Notes under the pieces: model-generated
What the model saw: only the letters and a program-made list of their open reading frames with translations
The model's database searches: none
What the model was told of the DNA's origin: nothing
In this document: piece after piece, positions 44,948 through 53,700 of the stretch
How positions within the stretch are numbered: position 1 is the first letter of the stretch
How the letters are laid out: every line of letters starts with the position of its first letter
Program-made: the position numbers and the translations under genes
Assembly: GCA_964346245.1 (NCBI GenBank)
Contig: CAYFUF010000003.1
Span: 8,189-72,188 of the forward strand
Direction of reading: 5' to 3'
Length of the DNA stretch: 64,000 nucleotides
Source: CAYFUF01 sp964346245
Lineage (GTDB): Bacteria > Bacillota > Clostridia > Tissierellales > Peptoniphilaceae

Positions 44948-45480
44948 CTATTCGTCCTTCTAACTTCCTGAAGTTGCTTAGCCAAGTCAACATTCTTCTT
45001 TTCTATCTGGTCAAGCTTATCTTGGATTGCTCTTTGTTTGTCTTGGTAAGCCTTAATCTGTTCATCCCTTTTCGCTAAGAGTCCCTTGTTTTGGTCCGCC
45101 TCTGTCCTAATGCTTGCCAAACTCTTTTCCAGATCACTGATCCGCTCTTGCAAGCGAATCTTATCCTGGTAAAGGCTGTGATTCTTTTTCTCCAGACTAT
45201 CAATACGGAGAAGATTTGGCTCATGTTCTTCCATCGGCCTTCTTGCTCTGTTTTCCAAATCTTTGTGGTCTTCCCGCAAAGCAAAGAGCTCATCGGTAAT
45301 ATTCACCGCAGCAAGGGTAATGGGAATCGTCTTATTAAAGAGGTGCTTAGACTTGGGCACAGCAGCGATTTTCTTTTCCACATAGTTTGCGATAGCAAGC
45401 ATTTCATCCGTTTCCCTATCGCTATAGAGGACATAATCATTACCACCGATATTCACTTCAACTCGATTATTCTTTTCCAT
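44944..45480 (-). CDS. zapA: Cell-division protein ZapA-like
   Basis: 178 residues. The first 80 are the ZapA domain (NRVEVNIGGNDYVLYSDRETDEMLAIANYVEKKI), followed by a long coiled coil (RIDSLEKKNHSLYQDKIRLQERISDLEK and beyond). ZapA binds FtsZ and bundles filaments at midcell. The coiled-coil tail is longer than in E. coli but common in Clostridia. It lies between pheT and the U32 gene, its usual place in this lineage. Confidence 0.9.
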   Translation of the reverse strand: MEKNNRVEVNIGGNDYVLYSDRETDEMLAIANYVEKKIAAVPKSKHLFNKTIPITLAAVNITDELFALREDHKDLENRARRPMEEHEPNLLRIDSLEKKNHSLYQDKIRLQERISDLEKSLASIRTEADQNKGLLAKRDEQIKAYQDKQRAIQDKLDQIEKKNVDLAKQLQEVRRTNR

Positions 45481-45524
45481 CCCATACCCTTTCTATTTCT
45501 TGTATTTGCTAGACTAACTTTGGG

Positions 45525-47945
45525 TTATCTAGCGGTAGTACCCACTGATCTCAGGCTCTCAAGAACCTTGTTCATCGCCTCTTCAATCTCTTCATTGGTC
45601 AACGTTCCTTCATCCGATGCAATCTCGACACGTAAGGTTAATGACTTCTTACCCTCAGGCGTCTGCTTGCCACGATACTCATCGATAAAGCGCACATCAT
45701 AGACCAATGGAGCCACCAATTCCTTAACTGTCTCCCACGCCATATTTTCATCGACGAGAATACTGATGTCTTGCTCAACGTGTGGATAGAGTGGTAGCGG
45801 ATAATAGGTGTTAGATCTGGAGTCGAATGGTTTCAACTTATCCACATTAAGGATGAATAAGGCCATATCGTGGTGCTTTAAATCCGCCTTAACTTTAGCG
45901 ACCGTGGAGATCAAACCAAGCTCGCCTACTTTTTCACCATTGCTGAAAATTTCCAACCATGCCTTGTTGTCCGCCCAAGACGGTTGATTTACTTGCTTGA
46001 AGGCAAATGCATCTATCTGGCAATAGAGTGGCAGGCTCTCTACCACACCCTTAAGCTGGAAGAATAGTTCCTTCGGATCGGTACCCACACAGGCAGCCCC
46101 CAATTGTTTCTCTTGGGCAGGCAATCTTTCTCCACTATCTCTCAGTTCAAAAATAGTCCCATCAAAAACTTGGGTTAGCTCAAAGATACGGAAATCATCA
46201 TAGTAGCGGATATTCTTGACACCTGCTTCTAATAAACCTGGTACCAGGGAAGATCTTAGCTTGTTTTGATCAGGTGCAGGTGGCTGAGCTAGCTTCAACA
46301 GCTTATCTTCATCTATACCTGCTGCTTCGATGTACTCGTCCTTAATCCAAGGATAGGTAAAGATTTCTTGGAATTGGCAAGAGAAAGCCAAATAGTCCCT
46401 AATTCTCCGGTTAAGGCTTTTGTCTTTTTGGTAAATCGCGTGGTCTAACGTAACCGCTGGTGCCTGCAATTCAAAATTCTCATAGCCAATCATGCGGGCA
46501 ACTTCCTCAAGGATGTCATCCATAAGAGATATGTCGCCTGTTGACCGAAAGCTAGGTGCTAATACTTGAATATCATCCTCATTGATTGCAGCCACTTCAA
46601 AGCCCAGAGGTTCTAAGAGCTCCTTAACTTCTGCAAAATCTACGTCCATACCTAACCTTCTCGATAACCAGGAAATGGATAGGTCGATTGTCTTTTGCTC
46701 AGTTTCTCGAATCAAAGCATCCTCATAGGCAATAGCTTTCGCTTCAGGAAAAAGATCAGCGATGAGCTGGTTTGCAAACAGGATGGTCTGCAGTGCTCGT
46801 TGGCTATCGATTCCCTTCTCGAAGCGAGAGGAGGCTTCCGTACGAACACCATACTCTTGGGCAGTCTTGCGAATGCTTTGAGCATCAAAATTGGCTACTT
46901 CAAAGACGACATTCTCCGTACTATCTAAAATAGAATCTCTAGCACCACCCATGACGCCAGCAAGACCTATCGCCTTTTCTTCATCCGCGATAACCATGTT
47001 GTGGCTTGCTAAGCTTATCTCTTCTCCATCGAGCAAAGTGAGCTCTTCCCCATCTTTGCCTCCACGGACAACGATGCCGCCAGCAACATGGCCCTCATCA
47101 TAAGCGTGCGTTGGCTGTCCTGTCGTCATCATGACATAGTTGGTAATATCTACAATCAGGTTGATCGGTTTTACATCCACTTTTAAAAGTGCAGCCTGCA
47201 ACCATAAAGGAGACTTCCTCGCATCGATATTCTCGTATTCGACAGCGATAAAGCGTGAGCAAGTATCTTCTTTTTCAATGCGAACAGGATAGGAGTCCAA
47301 ATCCTCGTCAAAATCTAACGCAGGCAGCTCTCTTAAAGGCAGCTTATAGATCGCAGCTAACTCTCTAGCAATGCCGTAGTGCCCCCAAAGATCAGGGCGG
47401 TGCGTCAGCGACTTATTATCAATCTCTATAATGTAATCGTCTAAGCCGAGGGCATCCACTAAGGCTGTGCCTGGATCTTCTTGAATATTATACTTTCCGA
47501 GGTCGATAACTTGGTGGTCTTCTTCCACAGGAAACAATGCAGATAACTGTAGTTCATCGGCGCCGCAGATCATGCCGTGAGACTTGACTCCTCGTATTTC
47601 CGTTTCCTCGATGACAACAGGTGCGCCTTTCCCATGCCAAATTGCCTTAGCACCAGGCAAAGTTACCGCTACGCTCTGACCCACCGCCAAGTTTGAACCA
47701 CCGCAGACAATTTGCACATCTTCTGCTTCACCGACATCAACCTGGCAGATGAGGAGCTTATCGGCGTGGGGGTGGTCTTCCACACTGTTGATCTTTCCGA
47801 CAACAGTTTTCTGATATTTTTCCCGTAAGTCTTCTATTCCTTCGACTTCAACTGTCCTCATAGTCAAATCATAACTCAATTGGTCCATAGAAAGGTCATC
47901 TGGTAGGTCGACATATTGCTTAAGCCATTGATAAGATAATTTCAT
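45525..47945 (-). CDS. pheT: Phenylalanyl-tRNA synthetase beta subunit
   Basis: 806 residues, full length. It contains the N-terminal tRNA-binding OB domain (VVGKINSVEDHPHADKLLICQVDVG), B3/B4 editing domain (FIAVEYENIDARKSPLWLQ), B5, and the C-terminal anticodon-binding FDX domain (YPLPLYPHVEQDISILVDE). It partners PheS to charge tRNA-Phe. AAGGAGG precedes the ATG, 11 bases after pheS. Confidence 0.97.
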   Translation of the reverse strand: MKLSYQWLKQYVDLPDDLSMDQLSYDLTMRTVEVEGIEDLREKYQKTVVGKINSVEDHPHADKLLICQVDVGEAEDVQIVCGGSNLAVGQSVAVTLPGAKAIWHGKGAPVVIEETEIRGVKSHGMICGADELQLSALFPVEEDHQVIDLGKYNIQEDPGTALVDALGLDDYIIEIDNKSLTHRPDLWGHYGIARELAAIYKLPLRELPALDFDEDLDSYPVRIEKEDTCSRFIAVEYENIDARKSPLWLQAALLKVDVKPINLIVDITNYVMMTTGQPTHAYDEGHVAGGIVVRGGKDGEELTLLDGEEISLASHNMVIADEEKAIGLAGVMGGARDSILDSTENVVFEVANFDAQSIRKTAQEYGVRTEASSRFEKGIDSQRALQTILFANQLIADLFPEAKAIAYEDALIRETEQKTIDLSISWLSRRLGMDVDFAEVKELLEPLGFEVAAINEDDIQVLAPSFRSTGDISLMDDILEEVARMIGYENFELQAPAVTLDHAIYQKDKSLNRRIRDYLAFSCQFQEIFTYPWIKDEYIEAAGIDEDKLLKLAQPPAPDQNKLRSSLVPGLLEAGVKNIRYYDDFRIFELTQVFDGTIFELRDSGERLPAQEKQLGAACVGTDPKELFFQLKGVVESLPLYCQIDAFAFKQVNQPSWADNKAWLEIFSNGEKVGELGLISTVAKVKADLKHHDMALFILNVDKLKPFDSRSNTYYPLPLYPHVEQDISILVDENMAWETVKELVAPLVYDVRFIDEYRGKQTPEGKKSLTLRVEIASDEGTLTNEEIEEAMNKVLESLRSVGTTAR

Positions 47946-47956
47946 CGTTTCCCTCC

Positions 47957-48994
47957 TTAATGAAATTGCTTTAAGAAGCGCAAATCAGCACTGTGGAAGA
48001 GGCGAACATCATCTACGCCATAGCGCATCATGACGAGGCGGTCTAAACCGATATTGATGTAGAAGCCTGACCAAACCTTAGGATCAAGCCCTGCAGCTTT
48101 CAATACGTTGGGGTGAGGGGAACCGCCAGGCATTACCTCAATCCAGCCTACATTTTTACATACCTTGCAACCCTTGCCATGGCATACCTGACACTCCATG
48201 TCAATTTCAAAACCAGGTTCAACAAAAGGAAAGAAGCCTGCTCTCATCCTTGTATTCACATGGTGGCCAAACACCCTCTCCATGATGGTGTCAATCAGTA
48301 GCTGTCCTGAGGAGAAGGAAAAATCCTTATCCACAATCAAGGCCTCGTACTGGAAGAAGGCTCTTTCGTGGCGGGCATCGGTCGTCTCGTTGCGGTAAAC
48401 TCGACCGGGATAGACAAAGCGAGCAGGAGCACCGTGCTTTTGCAGGTAGCGAACAGAAGCACCTGTTAGATGGGGACGCAAAGCTAACCTTTGGTCTCCC
48501 TCCTTATCCTCTGTTCCCTCAATCCAATACGTATCCATCGTTTCTCTTGCGGGATGATTAGGAGGGAAGTTTAGGTTATCAAAGGCATAGAGTTCACTGG
48601 AAATCTCATCTTCCTCGAAGACCTCGAAGCCTAGAGACAAGAAGGCATCATTCAAATCATCCATCATTTGAGTAATGGGATGCAGACCACCCTGATTAAT
48701 CGCAAAACCAGGTCTAGTCAGGTCAATACTTCCTTCGATAACTGAAGCCTCAGCAATCAAACTCTGCATCTTCTCTCGAATCTTTTTGTGTATCTCTTGT
48801 TTAATACGGTTAGCTTCCTTACCGACTTCTTTTCGTTCTTCTGGATCCAGCTTACCCAGTCCCTTCAGGATTTCGGTAAGGCTTCCCTTTTTACCCAAGA
48901 CCTCAACGCGCATCTTTTCTGTCTCGTCGTCTGCTTTAATCTGGGCTAATCTCTCCTGTACAGAGTCGTACAGCGCCTGCAATTGATCTAGCAT
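47957..48994 (-). CDS. pheS: Phenylalanyl-tRNA synthetase alpha subunit
   Basis: 345 residues, class II core. Seen are GGLHPITQMMDDLNDAFLSLGF, motif 2 (VYRNETTDARHERAFFQYEAL), the Cys-rich CQVCHGKGCKVC insert and motif 3 (INIGLDRLVMMRYG). The start is the ATG at 48992-48994 with AGGAGG four bases upstream; an in-frame start ten codons earlier has none. It is the first gene of a long operon and is controlled by a T-box leader. Confidence 0.97.
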   Translation of the reverse strand: MLDQLQALYDSVQERLAQIKADDETEKMRVEVLGKKGSLTEILKGLGKLDPEERKEVGKEANRIKQEIHKKIREKMQSLIAEASVIEGSIDLTRPGFAINQGGLHPITQMMDDLNDAFLSLGFEVFEEDEISSELYAFDNLNFPPNHPARETMDTYWIEGTEDKEGDQRLALRPHLTGASVRYLQKHGAPARFVYPGRVYRNETTDARHERAFFQYEALIVDKDFSFSSGQLLIDTIMERVFGHHVNTRMRAGFFPFVEPGFEIDMECQVCHGKGCKVCKNVGWIEVMPGGSPHPNVLKAAGLDPKVWSGFYINIGLDRLVMMRYGVDDVRLFHSADLRFLKQFH

Positions 48995-49044
48995 GCTTCC
49001 TCCTATGCTTCTTGTTGATATCATTTCAAATATTGTGGTGGTAA

Positions 49045-49264
49045 ATAAAAAAGCCCATGGAACATGGGACGAATCATCGCGGTACCACCCAATTTGCCAT
49101 AAGCCACTCTTGAAGATAACGGATTCACCGGCTAAGACTACTTGTCACCTTAGCTGCTCCCTGGCGAACACTAGAAAGTTTACAGTTAGCTACTCCCAGC
49201 AAATGTAGCTATTCTCTTGCCTATAAGCTCTTCCTATCTTCCAGTTCAACACATGATTACTTTA
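49045..49264 (-). promoter_or_regulatory. T-box riboswitch leader of pheS with promoter
   Basis: On the minus strand the hallmark GGGTGGTACCGCG (49078-49090) is followed by the terminator GCCCATGG / CCATG-type stem and TTTTTT (49047-49068). Upstream sequence of about 160 bases folds as stem I and linker. A promoter with extended -10 (TGC-TAAAGT, 49259-49264; weak -35 TTGCGG 49282-49287) would start near 49252. Uncharged tRNA-Phe should favour read-through into pheST. I could not place the UUC specifier with confidence; the amino acid is inferred from the gene controlled. Confidence 0.9.
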
Positions 49265-49288
49265 GCATAATTGCCAACAAACCGCAAG

Positions 49289-50128
49289 TTAACCCACTTG
49301 CAGCTTGTTCATTTCACTCATAATAATAGACCCGGAGATTGCGACATTTAATGACTCAACATCACCTGCCATTGGGATTGTAATCTTATGGCTAATCAAT
49401 CTTTCCATGTCATCACTGATGCCGCCTCCCTCATTACCAAGAACGAGACAAGATGATGGCGCAAACGCAAAGCTCCTATAATCTTTACCATCCATATCTG
49501 CACCGATTATTTCCATCTTCTTTTCTTTAACCCAAGCCGCTAAAACCTCATGGTCTGTTACATAGAGATGAAGGCGAAAAGCCGAACCCATGGAAGCCCT
49601 TAATACTTTGGGATTCTCGAAATCTACACTTTCTAGGCCGATGACCGAATCAAAACCAAAGGCTTCCGCAGACCGGAGTAAAGTGCCTACATTCCCCGGA
49701 TCCTGCAAGCGGTCTAAAAGGAGTGCCCGCTTCGATGCTGTCTCTACTCCTAATGGTGTATCAAGGCGACCAGAAACAAGTCCAATTAAACCATCAGATT
49801 GCTCCATGAGGCTTAAGTCATCAAAGAGCGCTTTACTGAGAAAGCTCCACTTAATCGATTCTACTTTAGCTTTTAGCAAAGGGTCCTTAAAGCGTTCTAG
49901 AGCGCTATAAAGCTCCTTACTTAACCTATCATAATCCTCTTCTTGACAGATCAGATAAGCCACCTCGTGTTCACTGGCAATAAGATCAGCAATCAGTTTC
50001 CTGGACTCCACTAGGTAAGCATTCTCCTTGTTTCTTCCCCGTCTCTGTTTGAGCTTCAGCCAGCTCTTGTAGCTAGGATTAACTGGGGAGTTTATTCGAA
50101 GGGCTCTATCACTTGCCTTTTTATTCAT
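49289..50128 (-). CDS. TrmH/SpoU-family RNA 2'-O-methyltransferase
   Basis: 279 residues. The N-terminal substrate-binding domain (KLKQRRGRNKENAYLVESRKLI) is followed by a SPOUT domain with the three motifs LDRLQDPGNVGTLLRSAEAF, LVLGNEGGGIS and IPMAGDVESLNVAISGSI. It methylates ribose in rRNA or tRNA; RlmB-type 23S rRNA is the commonest substrate but is unproven here. The start overlaps the trkA stop by four bases. It sits just before the pheS T-box, as in other Clostridia. Confidence 0.9.
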   Translation of the reverse strand: MNKKASDRALRINSPVNPSYKSWLKLKQRRGRNKENAYLVESRKLIADLIASEHEVAYLICQEEDYDRLSKELYSALERFKDPLLKAKVESIKWSFLSKALFDDLSLMEQSDGLIGLVSGRLDTPLGVETASKRALLLDRLQDPGNVGTLLRSAEAFGFDSVIGLESVDFENPKVLRASMGSAFRLHLYVTDHEVLAAWVKEKKMEIIGADMDGKDYRSFAFAPSSCLVLGNEGGGISDDMERLISHKITIPMAGDVESLNVAISGSIIMSEMNKLQVG

Positions 50129-50784
50129 TGCAGACCCTCAATTTCTAGAAGTTTCTCCGCTGAACCAAGGATTAATAATCTATCGCTTTCAATAAAAACA
50201 TCACTTGGGCTGGGATTGATATTAGAATAGGCCTTGTTAAGAATGCCGATGACATTAACCTGGTATTTTTGCCGGATATCAAGTTCTTGCAAGGATTTAC
50301 CCACCCACTTTTTTGGCACAATCAGCTCCACGATTGAATAATCGGTGTCCAACTCAATGTAATCGAATATAGCTGAGCTAGACAAGGAGTGACCAAGGCG
50401 GATGCCCATATCCTTCTCAGGCAGTATGGTTCGGTCTGCACCTACTTGTTCTAAGATGCGGGCATGCTTTTCACTCTTCGCTTTTGCAATAATGGATGTG
50501 ATCCCCTTCTCTTTACAAATTGCTGTGGCCATAACACTGGCTTCAAAATTTGAGCTCGTAGCGATCACTGCAGTATCCACATTGTGGAGACCGATTTCAT
50601 CGAGGGCCCCTTCGTGTCCAACATCCGCCTGTACTGCATACGTAACATATTCAGCCAATTCGTTTACCGTATTCTCATCCTTGTCGACAACTAAAACTTC
50701 ACTACCCAATTGGGCTAAGGTTTTGGCTAGGTTGCCACCAAAGCGGCCGCAACCGATAACCGCAAATGAATTTTTCTTCTTCAT
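50125..50784 (-). CDS. TrkA/KtrA potassium-uptake regulatory subunit
   Basis: 219 residues: an RCK N-terminal NAD-binding domain (AVIGCGRFGGNLAKTLAQLG, VVDKDENTVNEL) and a C-terminal RCK_C domain (YSIVELIVPKKWVGKSLQEL). This single-RCK form is KtrA-like, a cytoplasmic ring that gates the KtrB/TrkH channel in response to nucleotides. The ATG at 50782-50784 has GGAG upstream; the TTG five codons earlier overlaps it. It follows the TrkH gene. Confidence 0.93.
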   Translation of the reverse strand: MKKKNSFAVIGCGRFGGNLAKTLAQLGSEVLVVDKDENTVNELAEYVTYAVQADVGHEGALDEIGLHNVDTAVIATSSNFEASVMATAICKEKGITSIIAKAKSEKHARILEQVGADRTILPEKDMGIRLGHSLSSSAIFDYIELDTDYSIVELIVPKKWVGKSLQELDIRQKYQVNVIGILNKAYSNINPSPSDVFIESDRLLILGSAEKLLEIEGLQ

Positions 50785-50822
50785 GTAAGCTCCAATCAAT
50801 AACTAAGGTTACTTTTCAAGTG

Positions 50823-52181
50823 CTAACCGACCAATATCTTCTCTTCAGCCCTTCTGGTTAAAGGTTTCTTCTCATGTGGTGATAACGCATATAGGACGGT
50901 CAAAGGGCCCAACTTGCCGTAGAGCATAGTGGCTGATATGACGACTTGGCCCAAATGGCTGAGCTCAGGTGTCACATTCCTCGTAAGACCTACGGTTGCA
51001 AAAGCTGATACTGTTTCATATAAATTATCCAATAGGCTAATGCCCGGCTCAGTGATAGACAGGATAAAAACGACTACAAAGCACCAGACAAAGGCACTCA
51101 TAAAGATGATAAATGCTTTGCGGACGGTTCCCCGAGCAATATTGCGATGAAAGATAGGATTATCTTCTGAGCCCTTGATTTCATTCTTGGTACCAACTAT
51201 GATAGCCGCCACCGTTGTCGTCTTAATGCCGCCTGCGATTCCGCCTGGCGAGCCCCCAATAAACATCAGACCTATGCTTAAGAAAGCCCCGGCTGTTGTC
51301 AAAGCAGCTTGATCAAAGGAGAAGAAGCCAGCCGTTCTTGTGGTTACCGATTGGAAGAAAGCATTGAGTAATTTTTCCCCTTCCCCCTGCATACTACCTA
51401 AAGTCTGTAGGTTGGATCTTTCTAAGAGATAGGTGCCAATCGTTCCTGTTATCAGTAGAATTGCAGTAATAACTAATACGAGCTTAGTATGGAAGCGGAT
51501 GCGCTTGTTGCCATCCTTGCCTAGCAAGTCTAAATAGACGATGTAACCTAACCCCGCAACAATAATCAGGAAGCTGATGGATAAGATGACGACTACATTG
51601 GCCGACATTGCCGACAGACTAACTGGACCCAAGATATCAAAACCAGCGTTACAAAAGGCAGATATAGCGTGGAAGACGGCATACCATATGCCTTTTAGCC
51701 CATAGCGGGGAATAAAATCGATAGACAAAAGGACCGCACCAAGTGCCTCCAAGACAAAGGTTGATGCAAGAATAAATCGAATAAGTTTGACCATACCAGT
51801 CAAGCCCACCTGCCCTTTCTCTTCCATCATGAGCCTACGATTTGTCATCGAGAAACGCTGGTTAGTGATGAGGCCCAAGGCAGCGAAGGCAGTGACAACA
51901 CCTAAGCCACCTAACTGAATCAAAAACAGTATGACAACTTGTCCGAAAACTGACCAATACTCCGCACTGACCACTGGGGTCAATCCAGTTACGCATACCG
52001 CTGATGTTGAGACAAAAAAGGAATCGAAAAGCGAGCTGAACTCCCCACTTTGGCTGGATATTGGTAAAGCTAATAAGAAGCCGCCTATGGCAATCACAAT
52101 CAAGTAACTGACGAGGAAAAACAAAGGTGGGTTCACCATCAACCTACGTCTTATATTATGTCTTACTTTTCCTTTCTCCAT
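50823..52181 (-). CDS. TrkH/KtrB potassium-uptake membrane subunit
   Basis: About 452 residues with the four-fold MPM pore repeat of K+ transporters. Selectivity-filter-like loops are TSAVCVTGLT, SAFCNAGFD, TTRTAGF and SAFATVGLT, each with the critical Gly. It moves K+ (often with Na+) across the membrane together with the KtrA-like subunit encoded next. The start is the ATG at 52179-52181 with GAGG upstream, not the GTG five codons earlier. Confidence 0.94.
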   Translation of the reverse strand: MEKGKVRHNIRRRLMVNPPLFFLVSYLIVIAIGGFLLALPISSQSGEFSSLFDSFFVSTSAVCVTGLTPVVSAEYWSVFGQVVILFLIQLGGLGVVTAFAALGLITNQRFSMTNRRLMMEEKGQVGLTGMVKLIRFILASTFVLEALGAVLLSIDFIPRYGLKGIWYAVFHAISAFCNAGFDILGPVSLSAMSANVVVILSISFLIIVAGLGYIVYLDLLGKDGNKRIRFHTKLVLVITAILLITGTIGTYLLERSNLQTLGSMQGEGEKLLNAFFQSVTTRTAGFFSFDQAALTTAGAFLSIGLMFIGGSPGGIAGGIKTTTVAAIIVGTKNEIKGSEDNPIFHRNIARGTVRKAFIIFMSAFVWCFVVVFILSITEPGISLLDNLYETVSAFATVGLTRNVTPELSHLGQVVISATMLYGKLGPLTVLYALSPHEKKPLTRRAEEKILVG

Positions 52182-52303
52182 GGCTAACCTCTTCACTTTT
52201 CATATCGTATTGGTATTTCTCATTATATGCCAATTGACTGAACAAGCTATAGCAATCCGAAGATTTTACGATAGCTTTAGCAAGAACGCCTTGTTTTAGC
52301 AAC

Positions 52304-52330
52304 AAAAAAAAGAGCCCCTTGGGGCCCTTA
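52304..52330 (-). terminator. Rho-independent terminator of infC-rpmI-rplT
   Basis: On the minus strand AGGGCCCC / GGGGCTCT pair around AA and are followed by more than six Ts, directly after the rplT stop. Confidence 0.9.
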
Positions 52331-52336
52331 AACAGC

Positions 52337-52705
52337 TTATGCAGAAACTTTACCGTTTGCTTCATTCGCTAGCTCAACTAGCTTAGTGAAGTGTTCTGGT
52401 TCTCTGACGGCAATGTCAGCAAGAATCTTGCGGTTGACATCGATGTTGCTCTTCTTCAAGCCACTGATAAAACGTGAATAGTTAGTTCCGTTGTTGCGGC
52501 AAGCAGCGTTGATACGAGCAATCCATAAGCGGCGGAAGTTGCGCTTTCTTTGCTTCCTACCGACATAGGCATAACTTAATGAACGAATAACAGCTTGCTT
52601 AGCTGTTTTGAATAGCTTAGATTTACCACCGTAGTAGCCTTTTGCTTGACGGAGGATCGCCTTGTGATTCTTCTTTGCGTTTACAGCACCTTTTACTCTA
52701 GCCAT
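52337..52705 (-). CDS. rplT: 50S ribosomal protein L20
   Basis: 122 residues; it starts ARVKGAVNAKKNHKAILRQAKGYYGGKSKLF-like and ends in a typical L20 globular domain (SRFISGLKKSNIDVNRKILADIAV). A structural and assembly protein of the large subunit that in Bacillota also represses its own operon through the infC leader. It is 11 bases after rpmI. Confidence 0.98.
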   Translation of the reverse strand: MARVKGAVNAKKNHKAILRQAKGYYGGKSKLFKTAKQAVIRSLSYAYVGRKQRKRNFRRLWIARINAACRNNGTNYSRFISGLKKSNIDVNRKILADIAVREPEHFTKLVELANEANGKVSA

Positions 52706-52716
52706 TTACTTTCCTC

Positions 52717-52920
52717 CTATCGTGGTAACATATGGTCGATACGTTTCATATCGCCAGGGCTTACTAGGTCAGACTGTCTTAAGCGTCTGATTCTCTTTGC
52801 TGCGTACTTACCGGTCATGTGGCTCTTTCCACTCTTGTAGCGTTTTAACTTACCGCTTCCTGTTCTCTTGAAGCGCTTAGCAGAACCACGGTGTGTTTTC
52901 ATTTTAATCTTGTTTCCCAT
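52717..52920 (-). CDS. rpmI: 50S ribosomal protein L35
   Basis: 67 residues, highly basic (KIKMKTHRGSAKRFKRTGSGKLKR). The start is the ATG at 52918-52920 with GGAGG five bases upstream; the TTG four codons earlier overlaps that site. It lies between infC and rplT, as in nearly all bacteria. Confidence 0.98.
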   Translation of the reverse strand: MGNKIKMKTHRGSAKRFKRTGSGKLKRYKSGKSHMTGKYAAKRIRRLRQSDLVSPGDMKRIDHMLPR

Positions 52921-52940
52921 GTCATCCTCCAATTCAATAC

Positions 52941-53456
52941 TTACTCTTTATCAACTATAGGAGAAAGGAACATAACCATGCTACGTCCTTCCATTTTTGG
53001 TTTGATTTCGACAATACCTTTGTCTTTGGTCAACTCAGCAAATTCATCAAGAACTACTTTTCCAATCTCCGTGTGACCAAGTTCACGTCCGCGAAAACGT
53101 ACACTAACCTTAACCTTGTCGCCATCGCCTAGGAATTCATTTGCCTTCTTTGCTTTAACTTCAAGGTCATGTGTTTCGATACTTGGAGAGAAACGGATCT
53201 CTTTTATTTCTGCGTTCTTTTGGTTCCTTTTTTGATCTTTCATCCGCTTCATGGTGTCATAACGAAACTTACCATAATCCATGATCTTGCACACAGGTGG
53301 CTTAGCATCGGGAGAAACGAGCACGAGGTCCATATGGACAGAAGCGGCTCTATCATTAGCTTCATCAAAAGGTACGATACCTAATTGTTCGCCATTCTCA
53401 TCAATAAGACGGACTTCTTTAGCACGAATCTCTTCGTTAATAGCTAGTTCTTTAAT
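52941..53456 (-). CDS. infC: Translation initiation factor IF-3
   Basis: About 171 residues with the IF3 N-domain (INEEIRAKEVRLIDENGEQLG), a basic linker (RMKDQKRNQKNAEIKEIRFS) and C-domain ending VVMFLSP-like (SMVMFLSPIV). No ATG, GTG or TTG fits the family start; AGGAGG (53463-53468) lies six bases before an ATT at 53454-53456. An AUU start is the classic, discriminating IF3 start that allows the factor to limit its own synthesis, so I place the start there. An ATT one codon earlier is the alternative. Confidence 0.92.
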   Translation of the reverse strand: MKELAINEEIRAKEVRLIDENGEQLGIVPFDEANDRAASVHMDLVLVSPDAKPPVCKIMDYGKFRYDTMKRMKDQKRNQKNAEIKEIRFSPSIETHDLEVKAKKANEFLGDGDKVKVSVRFRGRELGHTEIGKVVLDEFAELTKDKGIVEIKPKMEGRSMVMFLSPIVDKE

Positions 53457-53593
53457 AATTAACCTCCTAAAGTAAAAAGTAGTGGGCAGAAGCCCACTAC
53501 TGAATAAGCACGTCAAAGAAAAACTCTTTCGACTTTTCAGAAATAACCGAGTAACATAAGTTGTCGGTGAGAGTGGGTACTCTGCTTCATATC
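53457..53593 (-). promoter_or_regulatory. infC leader with attenuator (L20-leader type)
   Basis: The roughly 137-base untranslated leader of infC-rpmI-rplT. It ends with a perfect stem AGTAGTGGGC / GCCCACTACT (53478-53501) followed on the minus strand by five Ts, immediately before the infC ribosome-binding site: a terminator inside the leader. The upstream part has complementary stretches that could form the alternative fold. In Bacillota such leaders are sensed by L20; identity here is inferred from position and layout. Confidence 0.78.
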
Positions 53594-53599
53594 TTCCTA

Positions 53600-53628
53600 A
53601 TTATACATGCTAGCTTTGAGCTTGTCAA
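53600..53628 (-). promoter_or_regulatory. Consensus promoter of infC-rpmI-rplT
   Basis: TTGACA (53623-53628) and TATAAT (53600-53605) on the minus strand with a 17-base spacer: a perfect sigma-A consensus. Confidence 0.93.
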
Positions 53629-53700
53629 CACAACAATTATAGAAATCGTCGCGAATTTTCTAGCGAATATCAGCAGGGGAAGTTGAGTACCCCTCCCCGC

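Noticed and set aside
45091..45702. Long plus-strand frame (203 codons) opposite zapA and pheT
   Set aside because: It spans two genes and their spacer, has no ribosome-binding site, and its sequence looks like a reverse shadow of coiled-coil coding sequence.
52182..52303. Promoter for trkH (TATAAT near 52230)
   Set aside because: A TATAAT is present on the minus strand but I found no acceptable -35 at 16-18 bases, so it is not listed as a feature.
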